DNA from: Bacteroidia bacterium
Lineage (GTDB): Bacteria > Bacteroidota > Bacteroidia > Flavobacteriales > Schleiferiaceae
Assembly (NCBI GenBank): GCA_030424545.1
Contig: JAUHWL010000006.1
Span: 124,001-188,000 of the forward strand
DNA length: 64,000 bases
Reading direction: 5' to 3'
Positions 25,498-33,917 of this stretch are shown piece after piece; the first letter of the stretch is position 1, and each line of letters opens with the position of its first letter. Both the position numbers and the translations under genes were made by a program. Under the pieces are notes generated by a model. That model saw only the letters and a program-made list of their open reading frames with translations. It had not been told where the DNA came from and searched no databases.

Positions 25498-26559
25498 TTA
25501 TCTTCTAGAACGTCTAATTGGTGTTCCGCCAGAAGTAGTAGATCTGGTTGCACCACCTGATGGCCTGATTCCTGGTTGGGCTGATCTGGTTCTGCTTTGA
25601 CTTCCGCCTTGGTTTATAAACCCACCAGTGTTGGTTCTACTCGTTGTGTTTATGGTGGCATTTTTTTCGGATGTAGATCTAAAAATCTTTGAAGCCTGGT
25701 TTTGCCAATTATTATTGCTTGCTTTTGGAGTAATACTCATGTTTTCATTTTGAGAACCAGTTTGCGTAAAAGTTCTTTTGGTTTTATTATATAAGTTGGC
25801 GTTGCCTTGTTGGTTTCTTTGGCTTTGTGTTTGTACAATAGTGTTAGAAAATGAATTGTTTTGTGCGGCTCTTAGTTTAGAACCATTGCTTTTGTTTTTT
25901 ATACTAGTAGTAGAAAGCTCACTTTTTTTAGACGTTTTTAATACTCGGGGCGTAGTATTTCCTTGGGTTCCGCCAAAAGATGTTCTGCTTGCTCGAGGAC
26001 CTTTTTTTCCTCTTATTATTACATCCGCAGGCTTGTTATTATCCCAATAATTACCGTTTCCCGTTCCATAGCCATAATCATAAGGATATCCGTAACCATA
26101 ACCAGGGCAATATCCGTATCCAAAACCGTTATACCCGTAATAAGGATAATAAGGATTCCACCCCATACCATATCCGTAACCAAAACTCGGCTCATAAAAT
26201 GGATCATAACCAAAACCTAATGCAGAATTCCCCCATTGATATCCCAAAGACATGCTTACTCCTGAACTCCACCCCCAAGGGCTACTAGACCCATAATATC
26301 CAATGTCTCCATAAAAATTTCCGGAGGTAGATTGTTCTTGATAAGGGCTTGTATAGTTTCCAGGTTCGTAATAATCGCCTTCCTCAGTTGGTGTTAAATA
26401 TTCATCAGTCGTTGTAGTTGCACTGTATTCAACACCTCCATAGGTTTCGTCATAATAAATGCCATCTTCGTAGTAGTTAGATGCTAAATTGTTTTCTGTA
26501 CCACATTGCCAAAATAGCAATGCAAAAAAGATGATAAAAATGGATTGAAACCTGAACAT
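25498..26559 (-). CDS. Gly/Tyr-rich lipoprotein, unknown function
   Basis: A 353-residue lipoprotein: signal MFRFQSIFIIFFALLFWQCG with the lipid-attachment Cys at residue 19. Residues 40-90 are acidic (YYDETYGGVEYSATTTTDEY). Residues about 95-180 are a low-complexity Gly/Tyr/Pro region with units such as YGYGMGWNPYYPYYGYNG, then a basic part with Arg/Ser/Asn/Thr repeats to the end (RPSGGATRSTTSGGTPIRRSRR). The Tyr/Gly region is like those of some surface and matrix proteins and would be mostly disordered or polymer-binding. It begins a four-gene block with a FadL-type barrel. No named family is recognised. Confidence 0.75.
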   Translation of the reverse strand: MFRFQSIFIIFFALLFWQCGTENNLASNYYEDGIYYDETYGGVEYSATTTTDEYLTPTEEGDYYEPGNYTSPYQEQSTSGNFYGDIGYYGSSSPWGWSSGVSMSLGYQWGNSALGFGYDPFYEPSFGYGYGMGWNPYYPYYGYNGFGYGYCPGYGYGYPYDYGYGTGNGNYWDNNKPADVIIRGKKGPRASRTSFGGTQGNTTPRVLKTSKKSELSTTSIKNKSNGSKLRAAQNNSFSNTIVQTQSQRNQQGNANLYNKTKRTFTQTGSQNENMSITPKASNNNWQNQASKIFRSTSEKNATINTTSRTNTGGFINQGGSQSRTRSAQPGIRPSGGATRSTTSGGTPIRRSRR

Positions 26560-26636
26560 AATTTACGGACTTTAATGAGGCTTTTACTTAGTTTTGCTGC
26601 TTTTTGAAAAGTACAAATTTCATACCATAAAATGTA

Positions 26637-28112
26637 ATGGCCAAAAATTTAACAAGCAGAGACACAGATTATTCAAGATGGTACAACGAGTTGGTTGTAA
26701 AAGCAGACTTAGCGCAAAATTCTGGCGTACGTGGATGTATGGTAATAAAGCCCTACGGCTATGGAATTTGGGAACGCGTGCAAGCCGAATTAGACCAACG
26801 CTTTAAAGCTACCGGACACGAAAACGCATACTTTCCACTTTTTATTCCGAAATCTTATTTCAGCAAAGAGGCGAGCCATGTAGAAGGTTTTGCCAAAGAA
26901 TGTGCGGTTGTTACACATTACCGACTTAAAAATGCCGAAGATGGCAGTGGCGTTGTTGTAGATGAAGATGCTAAATTGGAAGAAGAGTTAATCGTTCGTC
27001 CAACTTCTGAAACCATTATTTGGGATACCTACCGCGATTGGATTCAGAGTTACCGCGATTTGCCCATCTTGGTAAATCAGTGGGCCAATGTGGTACGTTG
27101 GGAAATGCGCACACGTTTGTTTTTGCGTACAGCCGAATTTTTATGGCAAGAAGGGCACACTGCCCACGCTACAAAAACAGAAGCCATTGCCGAAGCCGAG
27201 CAAATGCTAGATGTGTATGCAGATGTGGTAGAAAACATTATGGCTATTCCGGTTTTAAAAGGAACAAAATCGCCAAACGAGCGCTTTGCTGGTGCGTTAG
27301 AAACCTATTGCATTGAAGCCTTGATGCAAGATGGAAAAGCACTGCAAGCTGGAACATCGCACTTTTTGGGGCAGAATTTTGCCAAGGCATTTGATGTAAA
27401 ATTCCAAACCAAAGAAGGAACAGTAGAGCACGTTTGGGCAACCAGCTGGGGCGTTTCTACCCGTTTAATGGGTGCGCTCATCATGACGCATTCTGACGAT
27501 AACGGTCTTGTTATTCCTCCAAAATTGGCGCCCATACAAGTTGTAATTGTACCTATTTATAGAGGCGAAGAGCAACTGGAAGAAATTTCGGTTGTGGCAA
27601 GAAAATTAAAAGCCGAGATGGAAGCCAAAGGTCTCCGAGTGAAATTTGACAACCGCGACACGCACAAGCCAGGTTGGAAATTTAACGAGTACGAATTAAA
27701 AGGCGTGCCTGTTCGTTTGGCCATCGGGCCCAAAGATTTAGAAAAAGGAACTGTTGAGGTGGCCCGCAGAGATACTTTGGAAAAAGAATATTTACAGCAA
27801 GAAGGCATCGCTACAAAAATTGAAAACTTGTTGGAGCAAATTCAGCTAAACATGTTTCAGAAAGCGGTTGATTTTAGAGAAGAAAACAGCCACAAAGCTG
27901 ATACTTGGGACGAATTTAAAGCCCTTATTAAGAAAAAAGGGGGCTTTGTTTATGCCCATTGGGATGGCACGCCAGAAACCGAAGAGAAGATTAAAGAGCT
28001 TACCAAAGCCACCATTCGTTGCATACCACTTGACCAGAAATACGAAGATGGTAAGTGTATTTTAACCGGCAACCCTTCAAAAGGACGCGTGGTTTTTGCA
28101 GTAGCTTATTAG
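26637..28112 (+). CDS. proS: Proline-tRNA ligase (eukaryote/archaea-type)
   Basis: Class II aminoacyl-tRNA synthetase that attaches proline to tRNA-Pro. The 491 residues show class II motif 2 region [26 protein letters not shown] (residues about 155-180), motif 3 in [19 protein letters not shown] (near 280-298) and an anticodon-binding domain after about residue 300 ([13 protein letters not shown]). It lacks the editing insertion domain of E. coli-type ProRS and has the C-terminal extension, ending VVFAVAY, of the archaeal/eukaryotic form, which is usual in Bacteroidota. Start is the ATG at 26637, matching the family's [19 protein letters not shown] beginning. Confidence 0.97.
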   Translation: MAKNLTSRDTDYSRWYNELVVKADLAQNSGVRGCMVIKPYGYGIWERVQAELDQRFKATGHENAYFPLFIPKSYFSKEASHVEGFAKECAVVTHYRLKNAEDGSGVVVDEDAKLEEELIVRPTSETIIWDTYRDWIQSYRDLPILVNQWANVVRWEMRTRLFLRTAEFLWQEGHTAHATKTEAIAEAEQMLDVYADVVENIMAIPVLKGTKSPNERFAGALETYCIEALMQDGKALQAGTSHFLGQNFAKAFDVKFQTKEGTVEHVWATSWGVSTRLMGALIMTHSDDNGLVIPPKLAPIQVVIVPIYRGEEQLEEISVVARKLKAEMEAKGLRVKFDNRDTHKPGWKFNEYELKGVPVRLAIGPKDLEKGTVEVARRDTLEKEYLQQEGIATKIENLLEQIQLNMFQKAVDFREENSHKADTWDEFKALIKKKGGFVYAHWDGTPETEEKIKELTKATIRCIPLDQKYEDGKCILTGNPSKGRVVFAVAY

Positions 28113-28132
28113 AGTCATAAAAACATAAAAAG

Positions 28133-28169
28133 AAAACCCCGTTTTGCGCTTTGCAGAACGGGGTTTTTG
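28133..28169. terminator. Rho-independent terminator after proS
   Basis: AAAACCCCGTT (28133-28143) pairs with AACGGGGTTTT (28157-28167), followed by T-run. It lies between proS and a convergent gene and can work from both sides. Confidence 0.85.
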
Positions 28170-28230
28170 TTTAAAATAAGTTTCGCTGATTATTGTACTA
28201 TTCGGATTGTAGAAAAGTAGCGTTTTTAAA

Positions 28231-28932
28231 CTACAACCAGTCAAAACTCAGCCCTACAAAACCAAGTACCGGAAATGAATTAAAATTTTTGCTGGCATTG
28301 TACGTATAGTTTATGGGCAGATAAAGTTTTACAGAATTGTCGTGCTTTTTGGTGAAAAAATACTGCACACCAATATTTGCTTGCAAACTGGCCATAAAAT
28401 AATTGTCGGCCGCAATGGTTTCTTTAAATGTTCCTTCGCCAGATTGCGTGCTTTGTAAAGTTTGCATCTGCCAAACACCGTAATATCCTGCTAATTGAAC
28501 CGCAAAAAATGGCGCCAATTTGTTTCTTTTCCTTTTGCTCAAATTCAACGACTTTTCAAAACCAACATTTAGCCCAACGTACAATTGATCTGTTCTTACA
28601 TAATAAGCTGGGTACAGATATTCAAAATTTTTGGGTAGCGATGGTGCTTGAAAAGTGGTAGGAGAATACAAAATGGAGACACCAAAAGTGAAGAATTGTT
28701 CTTTACTTTTCATATCAACTCCCCGCATACGATTGAATTGAAAAATGTACGAGGAAGACTGTTCTACTAATTTATCCATCGGTTCTGATCCGCTGATATA
28801 CACGCCTTCCCAATAAATAATGCTAGTGAAATTCAATAATTCAACTGAAACGGAATAGCCCGAGTTGTTTTGTGCATGAATCTTTAATAAAGCAAAAACG
28901 CAAAAAGCTGATAAAAATATCTTTGTTTTCAT
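28231..28932 (-). CDS. Hypothetical outer-membrane barrel protein
   Basis: The frame is open to an ATG at 28947, but the ATG at 28932 gives a standard signal peptide, KTKIFLSAFCVFALLKIHAQ, so I chose it. The mature protein of about 215 residues is beta-rich with amphipathic strands (GYSVSVELLNFTSIIYWEG, YVGLNVGFEKSLNLSK, NIGVQYFFTKKHD) and an aromatic end LGFVGLSFDWL typical of outer-membrane barrels. No family is recognised. It is monocistronic, convergent to proS. Confidence 0.7.
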   Translation of the reverse strand: MKTKIFLSAFCVFALLKIHAQNNSGYSVSVELLNFTSIIYWEGVYISGSEPMDKLVEQSSSYIFQFNRMRGVDMKSKEQFFTFGVSILYSPTTFQAPSLPKNFEYLYPAYYVRTDQLYVGLNVGFEKSLNLSKRKRNKLAPFFAVQLAGYYGVWQMQTLQSTQSGEGTFKETIAADNYFMASLQANIGVQYFFTKKHDNSVKLYLPINYTYNASKNFNSFPVLGFVGLSFDWL

Positions 28933-29086
28933 ATAATGGCAAATCAAAAAAAAAAATGAGCTTTTATCTATAATATTTATTCAAAGAACAACCTTTTAGC
29001 AAACATTTAGGTTCTGTTATTGCTTTTTTATAAGCGAACTATTGTTTGTTGTGAAACCGTAAATTAAAGCCCTTTAAAATAGCATT

Positions 29087-29782
29087 ATGAAAGAAAACAC
29101 TTGCAATCAAAAAATTCTTAAGATACTGGCAGAAAAATCAAGTACCAAACAGCTTGTTTTTAGAGAAACAAAAAAGCTGTACAAGCTTTTTGAAGAAACA
29201 GGTTCAAAAATTGCGGAAGAGTTAAACAGCAATATTTGCAATATTGACAATTCCGTTGTGGTAGAATGTAAAGATATAAGTGCTTTTGAAGGTCAGCTTC
29301 ATTTTTCTGGTGACGTTATAGTTTTAAACATGCATAGCAACGTTTTCACATTTGATGATGACCATTATATCTGGAAATCTTCTTATGTAAAAGAAGATCC
29401 GATGCGCGCTTATTTTGGAATAATTAGAATCTATAATTTTTTAGCAGATTCTTTTAGGCAAAATAGAACAGCAGATTACGGCCAACTTATGGGTAGAATT
29501 TTTATAAATAAAGACAAACACTTTTTTATGGAAGGTGCAAAGCAGTTTGCTTTTAAATATAACAACGTGGCTCAAGATGTTTTTGATGAAGAGAAAATGC
29601 GCGAGATTATTGAGCAAAGTATGGTGCTTGCTTTAGACTTTGACCTTACAGTACCCGATTTTAATGAGCAAAGTGAAATAACTGTGGGTCAACTACAGCA
29701 AATTGGAAGCCTACAAAGTTTAAGTACAAGAAAAAAACTAGGGTTTAAATTCATAGCTGAGAACGATGAAATGGCGGTTTAG
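29087..29782 (+). CDS. Conserved-looking hypothetical cytoplasmic protein
   Basis: I do not recognise this 231-residue protein. It has no signal or membrane segment. The first 50 residues are helical and basic/acidic (KKLYKLFEETGSKIAEEL), residues 60-110 are beta-like (VVVECKDISAFEGQLHFSGDVIVLNMHSNVF), and the middle contains aromatic and charged stretches (DYGQLMGRIFINKDKHFFMEG). Its good codon pattern and position next to the tRNA-Glu/rpsT group suggest a housekeeping-type gene. It may be a Bacteroidota-specific family, but I cannot name it or give a role. Confidence 0.7.
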   Translation: MKENTCNQKILKILAEKSSTKQLVFRETKKLYKLFEETGSKIAEELNSNICNIDNSVVVECKDISAFEGQLHFSGDVIVLNMHSNVFTFDDDHYIWKSSYVKEDPMRAYFGIIRIYNFLADSFRQNRTADYGQLMGRIFINKDKHFFMEGAKQFAFKYNNVAQDVFDEEKMREIIEQSMVLALDFDLTVPDFNEQSEITVGQLQQIGSLQSLSTRKKLGFKFIAENDEMAV

Positions 29783-29853
29783 CCAAAATTTAGAATGTAA
29801 AAGTGGCCAAATAATGGATGCGAAAAAAATTATTTGCCAACAGTATAATTTTA

Positions 29854-29884
29854 TTTGCAGAATTGAAAATTGATTTTACATTTG
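29854..29884 (+). promoter_or_regulatory. Bacteroidota-type promoter for tRNA-Glu and rpsT
   Basis: TTTG (29854-29857), exactly 19 bases, TACATTTG (29877-29884) fits the -33/-7 consensus fully. The tRNA begins 38 bases after the -7 element. Confidence 0.7.
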
Positions 29885-29921
29885 CATCCCCTTAAATAAA
29901 GGGAAGTACAGTTAACATTTT

Positions 29922-29993
29922 GGCCCGTTCGTCTATCGGTTAGGACTTCAGGTTTTCATCCTGGCAAGAGGGGTTCGATTCCCCTACGGGCTA
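29922..29993 (+). tRNA. tRNA-Glu (anticodon TTC)
   Basis: A 72-nt cloverleaf: acceptor GGCCCGT (29922-29928) pairs with ACGGGCT (29986-29992) with G-U at the first pair; discriminator A at 29993. The anticodon arm CAGG-TTTTCAT-CCTG gives TTC, for Glu codons GAA and GAG. The T arm GGGGTTCGATTCCCC is intact. The CCA end is not encoded. It is transcribed just before rpsT, from the promoter at 29854. Confidence 0.96.
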
Positions 29994-30025
29994 CTATATT
30001 TTATTAAGGTTTTAGCAAAAAGAAA

Positions 30026-30277
30026 ATGGCAAACCATAAGTCAGCATTAAAGAGAGTACGTCAAGACGCTAAAAAGCGCTTGCACAACCGTTATTATCAC
30101 AAAACTACGCGTAACGCTGTTGCAGTATTGCGCGAAGCTACAGATAAGAAGGAAGCTTCTGAACAACTTAGCAAAGTATATAGCATGCTAGATAAGTTGG
30201 TGAAGAAAAATATTATTCACAAGAATAAAGCAGCTAACCTAAAATCTAGCCTTACAAAGCACGTAAACGCGCTTTAA
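30026..30277 (+). CDS. rpsT: 30S ribosomal protein S20
   Basis: An 83-residue basic protein of the small ribosomal subunit. It opens ANHKSALKRVRQDAKKR and continues in the long helices typical of S20, with Lys/Arg-rich ends (NKAANLKSSLTKHVNAL). It lies 32 bases after the tRNA-Glu gene and is followed by a strong terminator, so tRNA and gene may share one transcript. S20 of E. coli is known to control its own translation; no such structure is evident here. Confidence 0.97.
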   Translation: MANHKSALKRVRQDAKKRLHNRYYHKTTRNAVAVLREATDKKEASEQLSKVYSMLDKLVKKNIIHKNKAANLKSSLTKHVNAL

Positions 30278-30296
30278 GAGCTTTTAGAAAATAAAT

Positions 30297-30335
30297 AAAA
30301 AGGTCGTACTGAATTTATTTCGGTACGACCTTTTT
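30297..30335 (+). terminator. Rho-independent terminator after rpsT
   Basis: A long stem of about 17 bp, including AGGTCGTAC/GTACGACCT with one wobble pair, ends in a T-run; it lies 20 bases after the rpsT stop. Confidence 0.9.
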
Positions 30336-30360
30336 CTATTTTTGGAAAAACCAAAACCTT

Positions 30361-31062
30361 ATGGCTGATATAGAACAAAAAGGTTTTTCTATAAAACAAT
30401 GGGCAGAAGATGATCGCCCACGCGAAAAACTGCTAAACAAGGGCCGCACGGCACTTTCTGATGCCGAACTCATCGCAATCCTAATAGGCTCAGGTACACC
30501 TAAAATTTCGGCTGTAGATTTATCAAAGCAAATTTTACAAGCAGTTGGCAATAACTTAAATGAGTTGGCAAGATGCAGCGTAAAAGATTTAATGCAGCAC
30601 AAGGGTATTGGCGAGGCCAAAGCAATTTCTATAATAACCGCGCTTGAATTGGGCCGGAGAAGGCGCGAGTCTGAAGTACTAGACAAAAAGAAAATTAGCA
30701 GCAGCAGCGATGTGTTTAACCTCATGCAGCCACAATTGGGCGATTTAGGTCACGAGGAATTTCATGTGGTTTTTCTAAGCAATAGCAACAAGATTTTAAA
30801 AAGAGAACGTATTTCTTCTGGAGGAATAACAGGAACAGTAGCCGATGTTAGAATCATAATGAAAGAAGCTATCAATCAAAATGCTACGGCAATTGTGCTC
30901 TGCCACAATCATCCTTCTGGCACATTAAAGCCAAGTCAGGCAGATATTACGCTCACAAAAAAAGTAAAAAATGCGGGAGAAATTTTAGACATAAAAGTGC
31001 TCGATCACATTATTGTAACCACTAAAAGTTACTATAGCTTTGCGGACGAAGGGATGCTTTAG
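30361..31062 (+). CDS. radC: RadC family protein (JAB/MPN domain)
   Basis: A 233-residue RadC protein with an N-terminal helix-hairpin-helix region (LMQHKGIGEAKAISIITALELGRR, about residues 77-100) and a C-terminal MPN/JAB domain with the metal motif in CHNHPSGTLKPSQADITLT near residues 180-198 and an EFHVVFLSN strand near 130. JAB-type metal sites bind zinc, and RadC has been linked to DNA repair, although direct repair activity is doubtful. It is followed at 18 bases by the first gene of the acetyl/deacetyl cassette, with no terminator in between, so some read-through is possible. Confidence 0.94.
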   Translation: MADIEQKGFSIKQWAEDDRPREKLLNKGRTALSDAELIAILIGSGTPKISAVDLSKQILQAVGNNLNELARCSVKDLMQHKGIGEAKAISIITALELGRRRRESEVLDKKKISSSSDVFNLMQPQLGDLGHEEFHVVFLSNSNKILKRERISSGGITGTVADVRIIMKEAINQNATAIVLCHNHPSGTLKPSQADITLTKKVKNAGEILDIKVLDHIIVTTKSYYSFADEGML

Positions 31063-31080
31063 CATTTTGTTTTATTAACT

Positions 31081-32274
31081 ATGATATCTTCCTTAATAAA
31101 TATTTGCAATGAGTTTGCTTTTTTGTTGAAAAACAAAAAAACACGCAAACTGATGATGAGCGAAATCAACAAAAAAATATACTTAAAAAGTTATGTGGGC
31201 CGCGTAAATGTCAATACCAAATGGAAGGCGTTGCGCGAGGCCATTGCGTGGTTAGAAAATAGTCAAGACGCCATGGCAGACGATGGGTTTGGTACATTTT
31301 ATCTCACCACTGGGTGGACCAGTTCGTACCCAGAAACCAGTGGATACATCATTCCTACATTATTGAAATTTGCCGAGAAAGAAAACAATGCGGCCTTAAA
31401 AGTGCGTGCCAAAAAATCGCTAGACTGGTTGCTAAAAATACAGAAACCAAGTGGTGGTTGGCAAAGCGGCTATGTACACCAAAACCGACCAGAAATTGTG
31501 TTTAACACAGGCCAGGTTATTCGCGGCATGATTGCCGGATACCAACATTTTGGCGAAGAAAAATATCTGCAAGCTGCACAAAGAGCAGCCGATTGGCTTG
31601 TGGCTATTCAGGCAGAAAATGGCAGTTTTAATAAACATGTGTACATGGATGCCGTGCGCGTGTACGACAGTTATGTGGTGGCGCCTGTGTTGGAATTGCA
31701 CGCCATTTCGCCCAAGCCAGAATACGTACAAATGGCCGAGAAAAACATTGATTGGATTTTGCGCGAAAAGCAAAACGCTGCCGGTTGGTTTGCCGATTGC
31801 GACAACACCATAAAAGGAAATGCCGCGCCCATCATCCACACCATTGCCTATACCATAGATGGAATTTTAGATTGCGCTTTGCTGTTAAATCGAGAAGATT
31901 ATTTGCAGGCAGCCATAAAACCAGCTAAAGTTTTGGCCGATTTATTTTTGAAAAAAGGCATGCTAAACGGCCGATATAACAAAAACTGGAAGGGAAGTCA
32001 AGATTTTATTACAACGGGTGGCGCGCAATTGGCTATTTTGTGGCACAAATTGTATATAAAAACAGGCGATGAATTTTGGCGAAAAGCGCATCAAAAAATG
32101 AACACTTTGTTGGTGGCCATTCAGCAACGCCATGTGCACGAAAACCCAACAACCAAAGGCGCGCTTTTTGGAAGCTTTCCGTTTTGGGGCCGATACGAGC
32201 GTTTTGGGTGCAATAACTGGGCAACTAAATATTTTGCAGATACGCTAATGTGGGAGGACGAATATGGCGATTAG
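31081..32274 (+). CDS. Alpha/alpha-toroid protein of a surface-sugar cassette, unknown enzyme
   Basis: A 397-residue protein built from helical hairpins with repeating aromatic and small residues: AIAWLENSQD near 60, SLDWLLKIQKPSGGWQSG near 125, AADWLVAIQAENGSF near 170, NIDWILREKQNAAGWF near 220. This (alpha/alpha)6-toroid pattern is shared by terpenoid cyclases, some glycan lyases and unsaturated glucuronyl hydrolases. I cannot see a decisive catalytic motif, so the activity is open. The start could be later, at the Met near residue 26 (MSEINKKIYL). It overlaps the AAC(3)-like gene by 11 bases and opens a five-gene overlapping run. Confidence 0.7.
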   Translation: MISSLINICNEFAFLLKNKKTRKLMMSEINKKIYLKSYVGRVNVNTKWKALREAIAWLENSQDAMADDGFGTFYLTTGWTSSYPETSGYIIPTLLKFAEKENNAALKVRAKKSLDWLLKIQKPSGGWQSGYVHQNRPEIVFNTGQVIRGMIAGYQHFGEEKYLQAAQRAADWLVAIQAENGSFNKHVYMDAVRVYDSYVVAPVLELHAISPKPEYVQMAEKNIDWILREKQNAAGWFADCDNTIKGNAAPIIHTIAYTIDGILDCALLLNREDYLQAAIKPAKVLADLFLKKGMLNGRYNKNWKGSQDFITTGGAQLAILWHKLYIKTGDEFWRKAHQKMNTLLVAIQQRHVHENPTTKGALFGSFPFWGRYERFGCNNWATKYFADTLMWEDEYGD

Positions 32275-33181
32275 AGATATATTAAGAAATTTAGTTCCAG
32301 AGAAAATTCTCAACTGGAACCGCGCGCGCAAAAAAGCGCAGCAGCGCGAAAGTTTGGCGGCACAGCGCGATAAAGGCGAAATGCTATCGGTAGCAGAATT
32401 GGTTGCGCAGCTTAAAAACATCGGGTTAAAAAATGGAGACCATGTAATGGTGCACAGCGCCATGAGCAAAATTGGCTATTTAGAAAACGGGCCAGAAACG
32501 TTTGTTAATGCCCTTTTTGAGGTGGTTGGAACTTCCGGTACGGTTTGTATGCCGAGCTCGCCCGTAAAAACATTGCAGTTTTTACACATGCAGAATAACC
32601 CTGTTTTTGATGTGGCAAACACCCCTTCGGCTATGGGGGCGATTACCGAATATTTTAGAAAACTTCCGCGCACGCGCAGAAGTTTGCACCCCACAGAACC
32701 CGTTTGTGCCAACGGTTTTCTGGCCGATACGTTGGTAAAATATCACTTCGGAGAACCTTCTCCTTACACGATAAATTCGCCTTGGAAAAAGTTGATGGAT
32801 GCCGGAGGAAAAATTTTATACATCGGGGTTACGTTAGACAATGCCGGCACGCATTTGCACACGTTAGAAGATGCGGTAGATTTTAAATACCCGGTGTATG
32901 CCGAAGAAGAATTTATAGCCAAATGTATTGACGAAAATGGCACAGAAAAAACAATGAAAACCAAGGCGCATAATCCAGAATTTTCGAAACGCAGAAAGTG
33001 TGACGGATTAATTCCGTTTTTTGTAGAAAATGGCGTCCTTAGCAAACACCAACTGGGCCGTGCCGATGTGTTGTTTTTAGATGCCAAAGAAATGTTTAAC
33101 GCTATGATTTCGGGCTACAAAAATCACGGAATTACCATGTACACACCTCATGGCGAAAAAATAAAAGGATACGATGAATAA
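32264..33181 (+). CDS. AAC(3) family N-acetyltransferase
   Basis: A 305-residue protein of the aminoglycoside 3-N-acetyltransferase (Antibiotic_NAT) fold, which is unrelated to GNAT and moves an acetyl group from acetyl-CoA to an amino group. Family landmarks are VMVHSAMSKIGYLENGPETFVNAL near residue 65, RRSLHPTEPVCANG near 145 and AGTHLHTLEDAV near 195, with His and Glu of the catalytic site. Members also act on sugar amines and spermidine-like substrates; no drug resistance context is present here. It overlaps both neighbours (11 and 8 bases). In the cassette it would be expected to acetylate an amino sugar. Confidence 0.88.
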   Translation: MAIRDILRNLVPEKILNWNRARKKAQQRESLAAQRDKGEMLSVAELVAQLKNIGLKNGDHVMVHSAMSKIGYLENGPETFVNALFEVVGTSGTVCMPSSPVKTLQFLHMQNNPVFDVANTPSAMGAITEYFRKLPRTRRSLHPTEPVCANGFLADTLVKYHFGEPSPYTINSPWKKLMDAGGKILYIGVTLDNAGTHLHTLEDAVDFKYPVYAEEEFIAKCIDENGTEKTMKTKAHNPEFSKRRKCDGLIPFFVENGVLSKHQLGRADVLFLDAKEMFNAMISGYKNHGITMYTPHGEKIKGYDE

Positions 33182-33917
33182 AGAAAAAGTATTGCTATTA
33201 ACGGGCGCTTCGGGCGGAGTAGGCCGTAGTTTAATAAAAGGTTTGAGTGATGCTGGTTATGAATTGGCATTACTGTATCATGATAATTTTGACGAGCTAA
33301 CAAGCATTATACAAGAAGTAAAACCAAAGAATAGAATTGGTTTGTTTAAAGCTGATTTACGTAGCGAAGCTGCCATTAAAGAGATGGCGGCCAGCGTATT
33401 TACAGAATTTGGAAGGGTAGATGTGCTTGTAAATAATGCTGGAACGAGCCACAGCGCCATGTGCTGGAAACAAGAATTATCCGATTGGGATAATATTATT
33501 TCTTTAAACCTTACAGCACCTTTTTTAATGTGTAAATACTTTGTACCATTTATGCGCGCTGCAGCGTATGGGCGCATCATTAATGTATCTTCTGTTGTAG
33601 CCCATATTGGCATGCCGGGTACCACGGCATATGCTGCAAGTAAATCTGGGCTGGAAGGTTTTACCAGAAGTTTGGCCAAAGAGGTCGTAAATAAAAATAT
33701 TACGGTAAATAATTTGGCCTATGGTTATATGGATGCCGGAATGATTGATGTGCTAAACGATGAAATGAAAGCAATTGTACGGGCAATGATTCCTGCGAAT
33801 AAATTTGGACCCACTGATGATATCTTATCGGCCATTTTGTATTTAGCTGACGAAAAATCTACTTATGTAACCGGGCAAACGTTGCACCTCAATGGCGGAT
33901 TATTTATGAATAGCTAA
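33174..33917 (+). CDS. Short-chain dehydrogenase/reductase (FabG-like)
   Basis: A 247-residue NAD(P)-dependent SDR. Visible motifs: cofactor loop TGASGGVGRSL at residues 10-20, VNNAGTSH near 85-92, the catalytic Ser in NVSSVVAHIG near 140, and YAASKSGLEGF (YxxxK) near 153-163, then a typical C-terminal LADEKSTYVTGQTLHLNGG. Classic SDRs of this size reduce keto groups of sugars, lipids or metabolites; it resembles 3-oxoacyl-ACP reductases but genomic context suggests a special role. It overlaps the AAC(3)-like gene by eight bases and the deacetylase gene start by one base (TAATG). Confidence 0.93.
   Translation: MNKEKVLLLTGASGGVGRSLIKGLSDAGYELALLYHDNFDELTSIIQEVKPKNRIGLFKADLRSEAAIKEMAASVFTEFGRVDVLVNNAGTSHSAMCWKQELSDWDNIISLNLTAPFLMCKYFVPFMRAAAYGRIINVSSVVAHIGMPGTTAYAASKSGLEGFTRSLAKEVVNKNITVNNLAYGYMDAGMIDVLNDEMKAIVRAMIPANKFGPTDDILSAILYLADEKSTYVTGQTLHLNGGLFMNS

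Noticed and set aside
25980..26288. Plus-strand open frames (102 and 85 residues) over the Gly/Tyr-rich region
   Set aside because: They mirror the repeated composition of the minus-strand lipoprotein, which has a proper lipobox and operon context.
31432..31839. Antisense open frame of 135 residues inside the toroid gene
   Set aside because: The sense gene has regular helical repeats and coupling with the next gene; the antisense frame has none.
32264..33181. Calling the AAC(3)-fold protein an aminoglycoside resistance gene
   Set aside because: The fold is shared by non-resistance acetyltransferases and the neighbourhood is a sugar-modifying cassette with no mobile element.
33278..33679. 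Antisense open frame of 133 residues inside the SDR gene
   Set aside because: The sense gene has complete SDR motifs.
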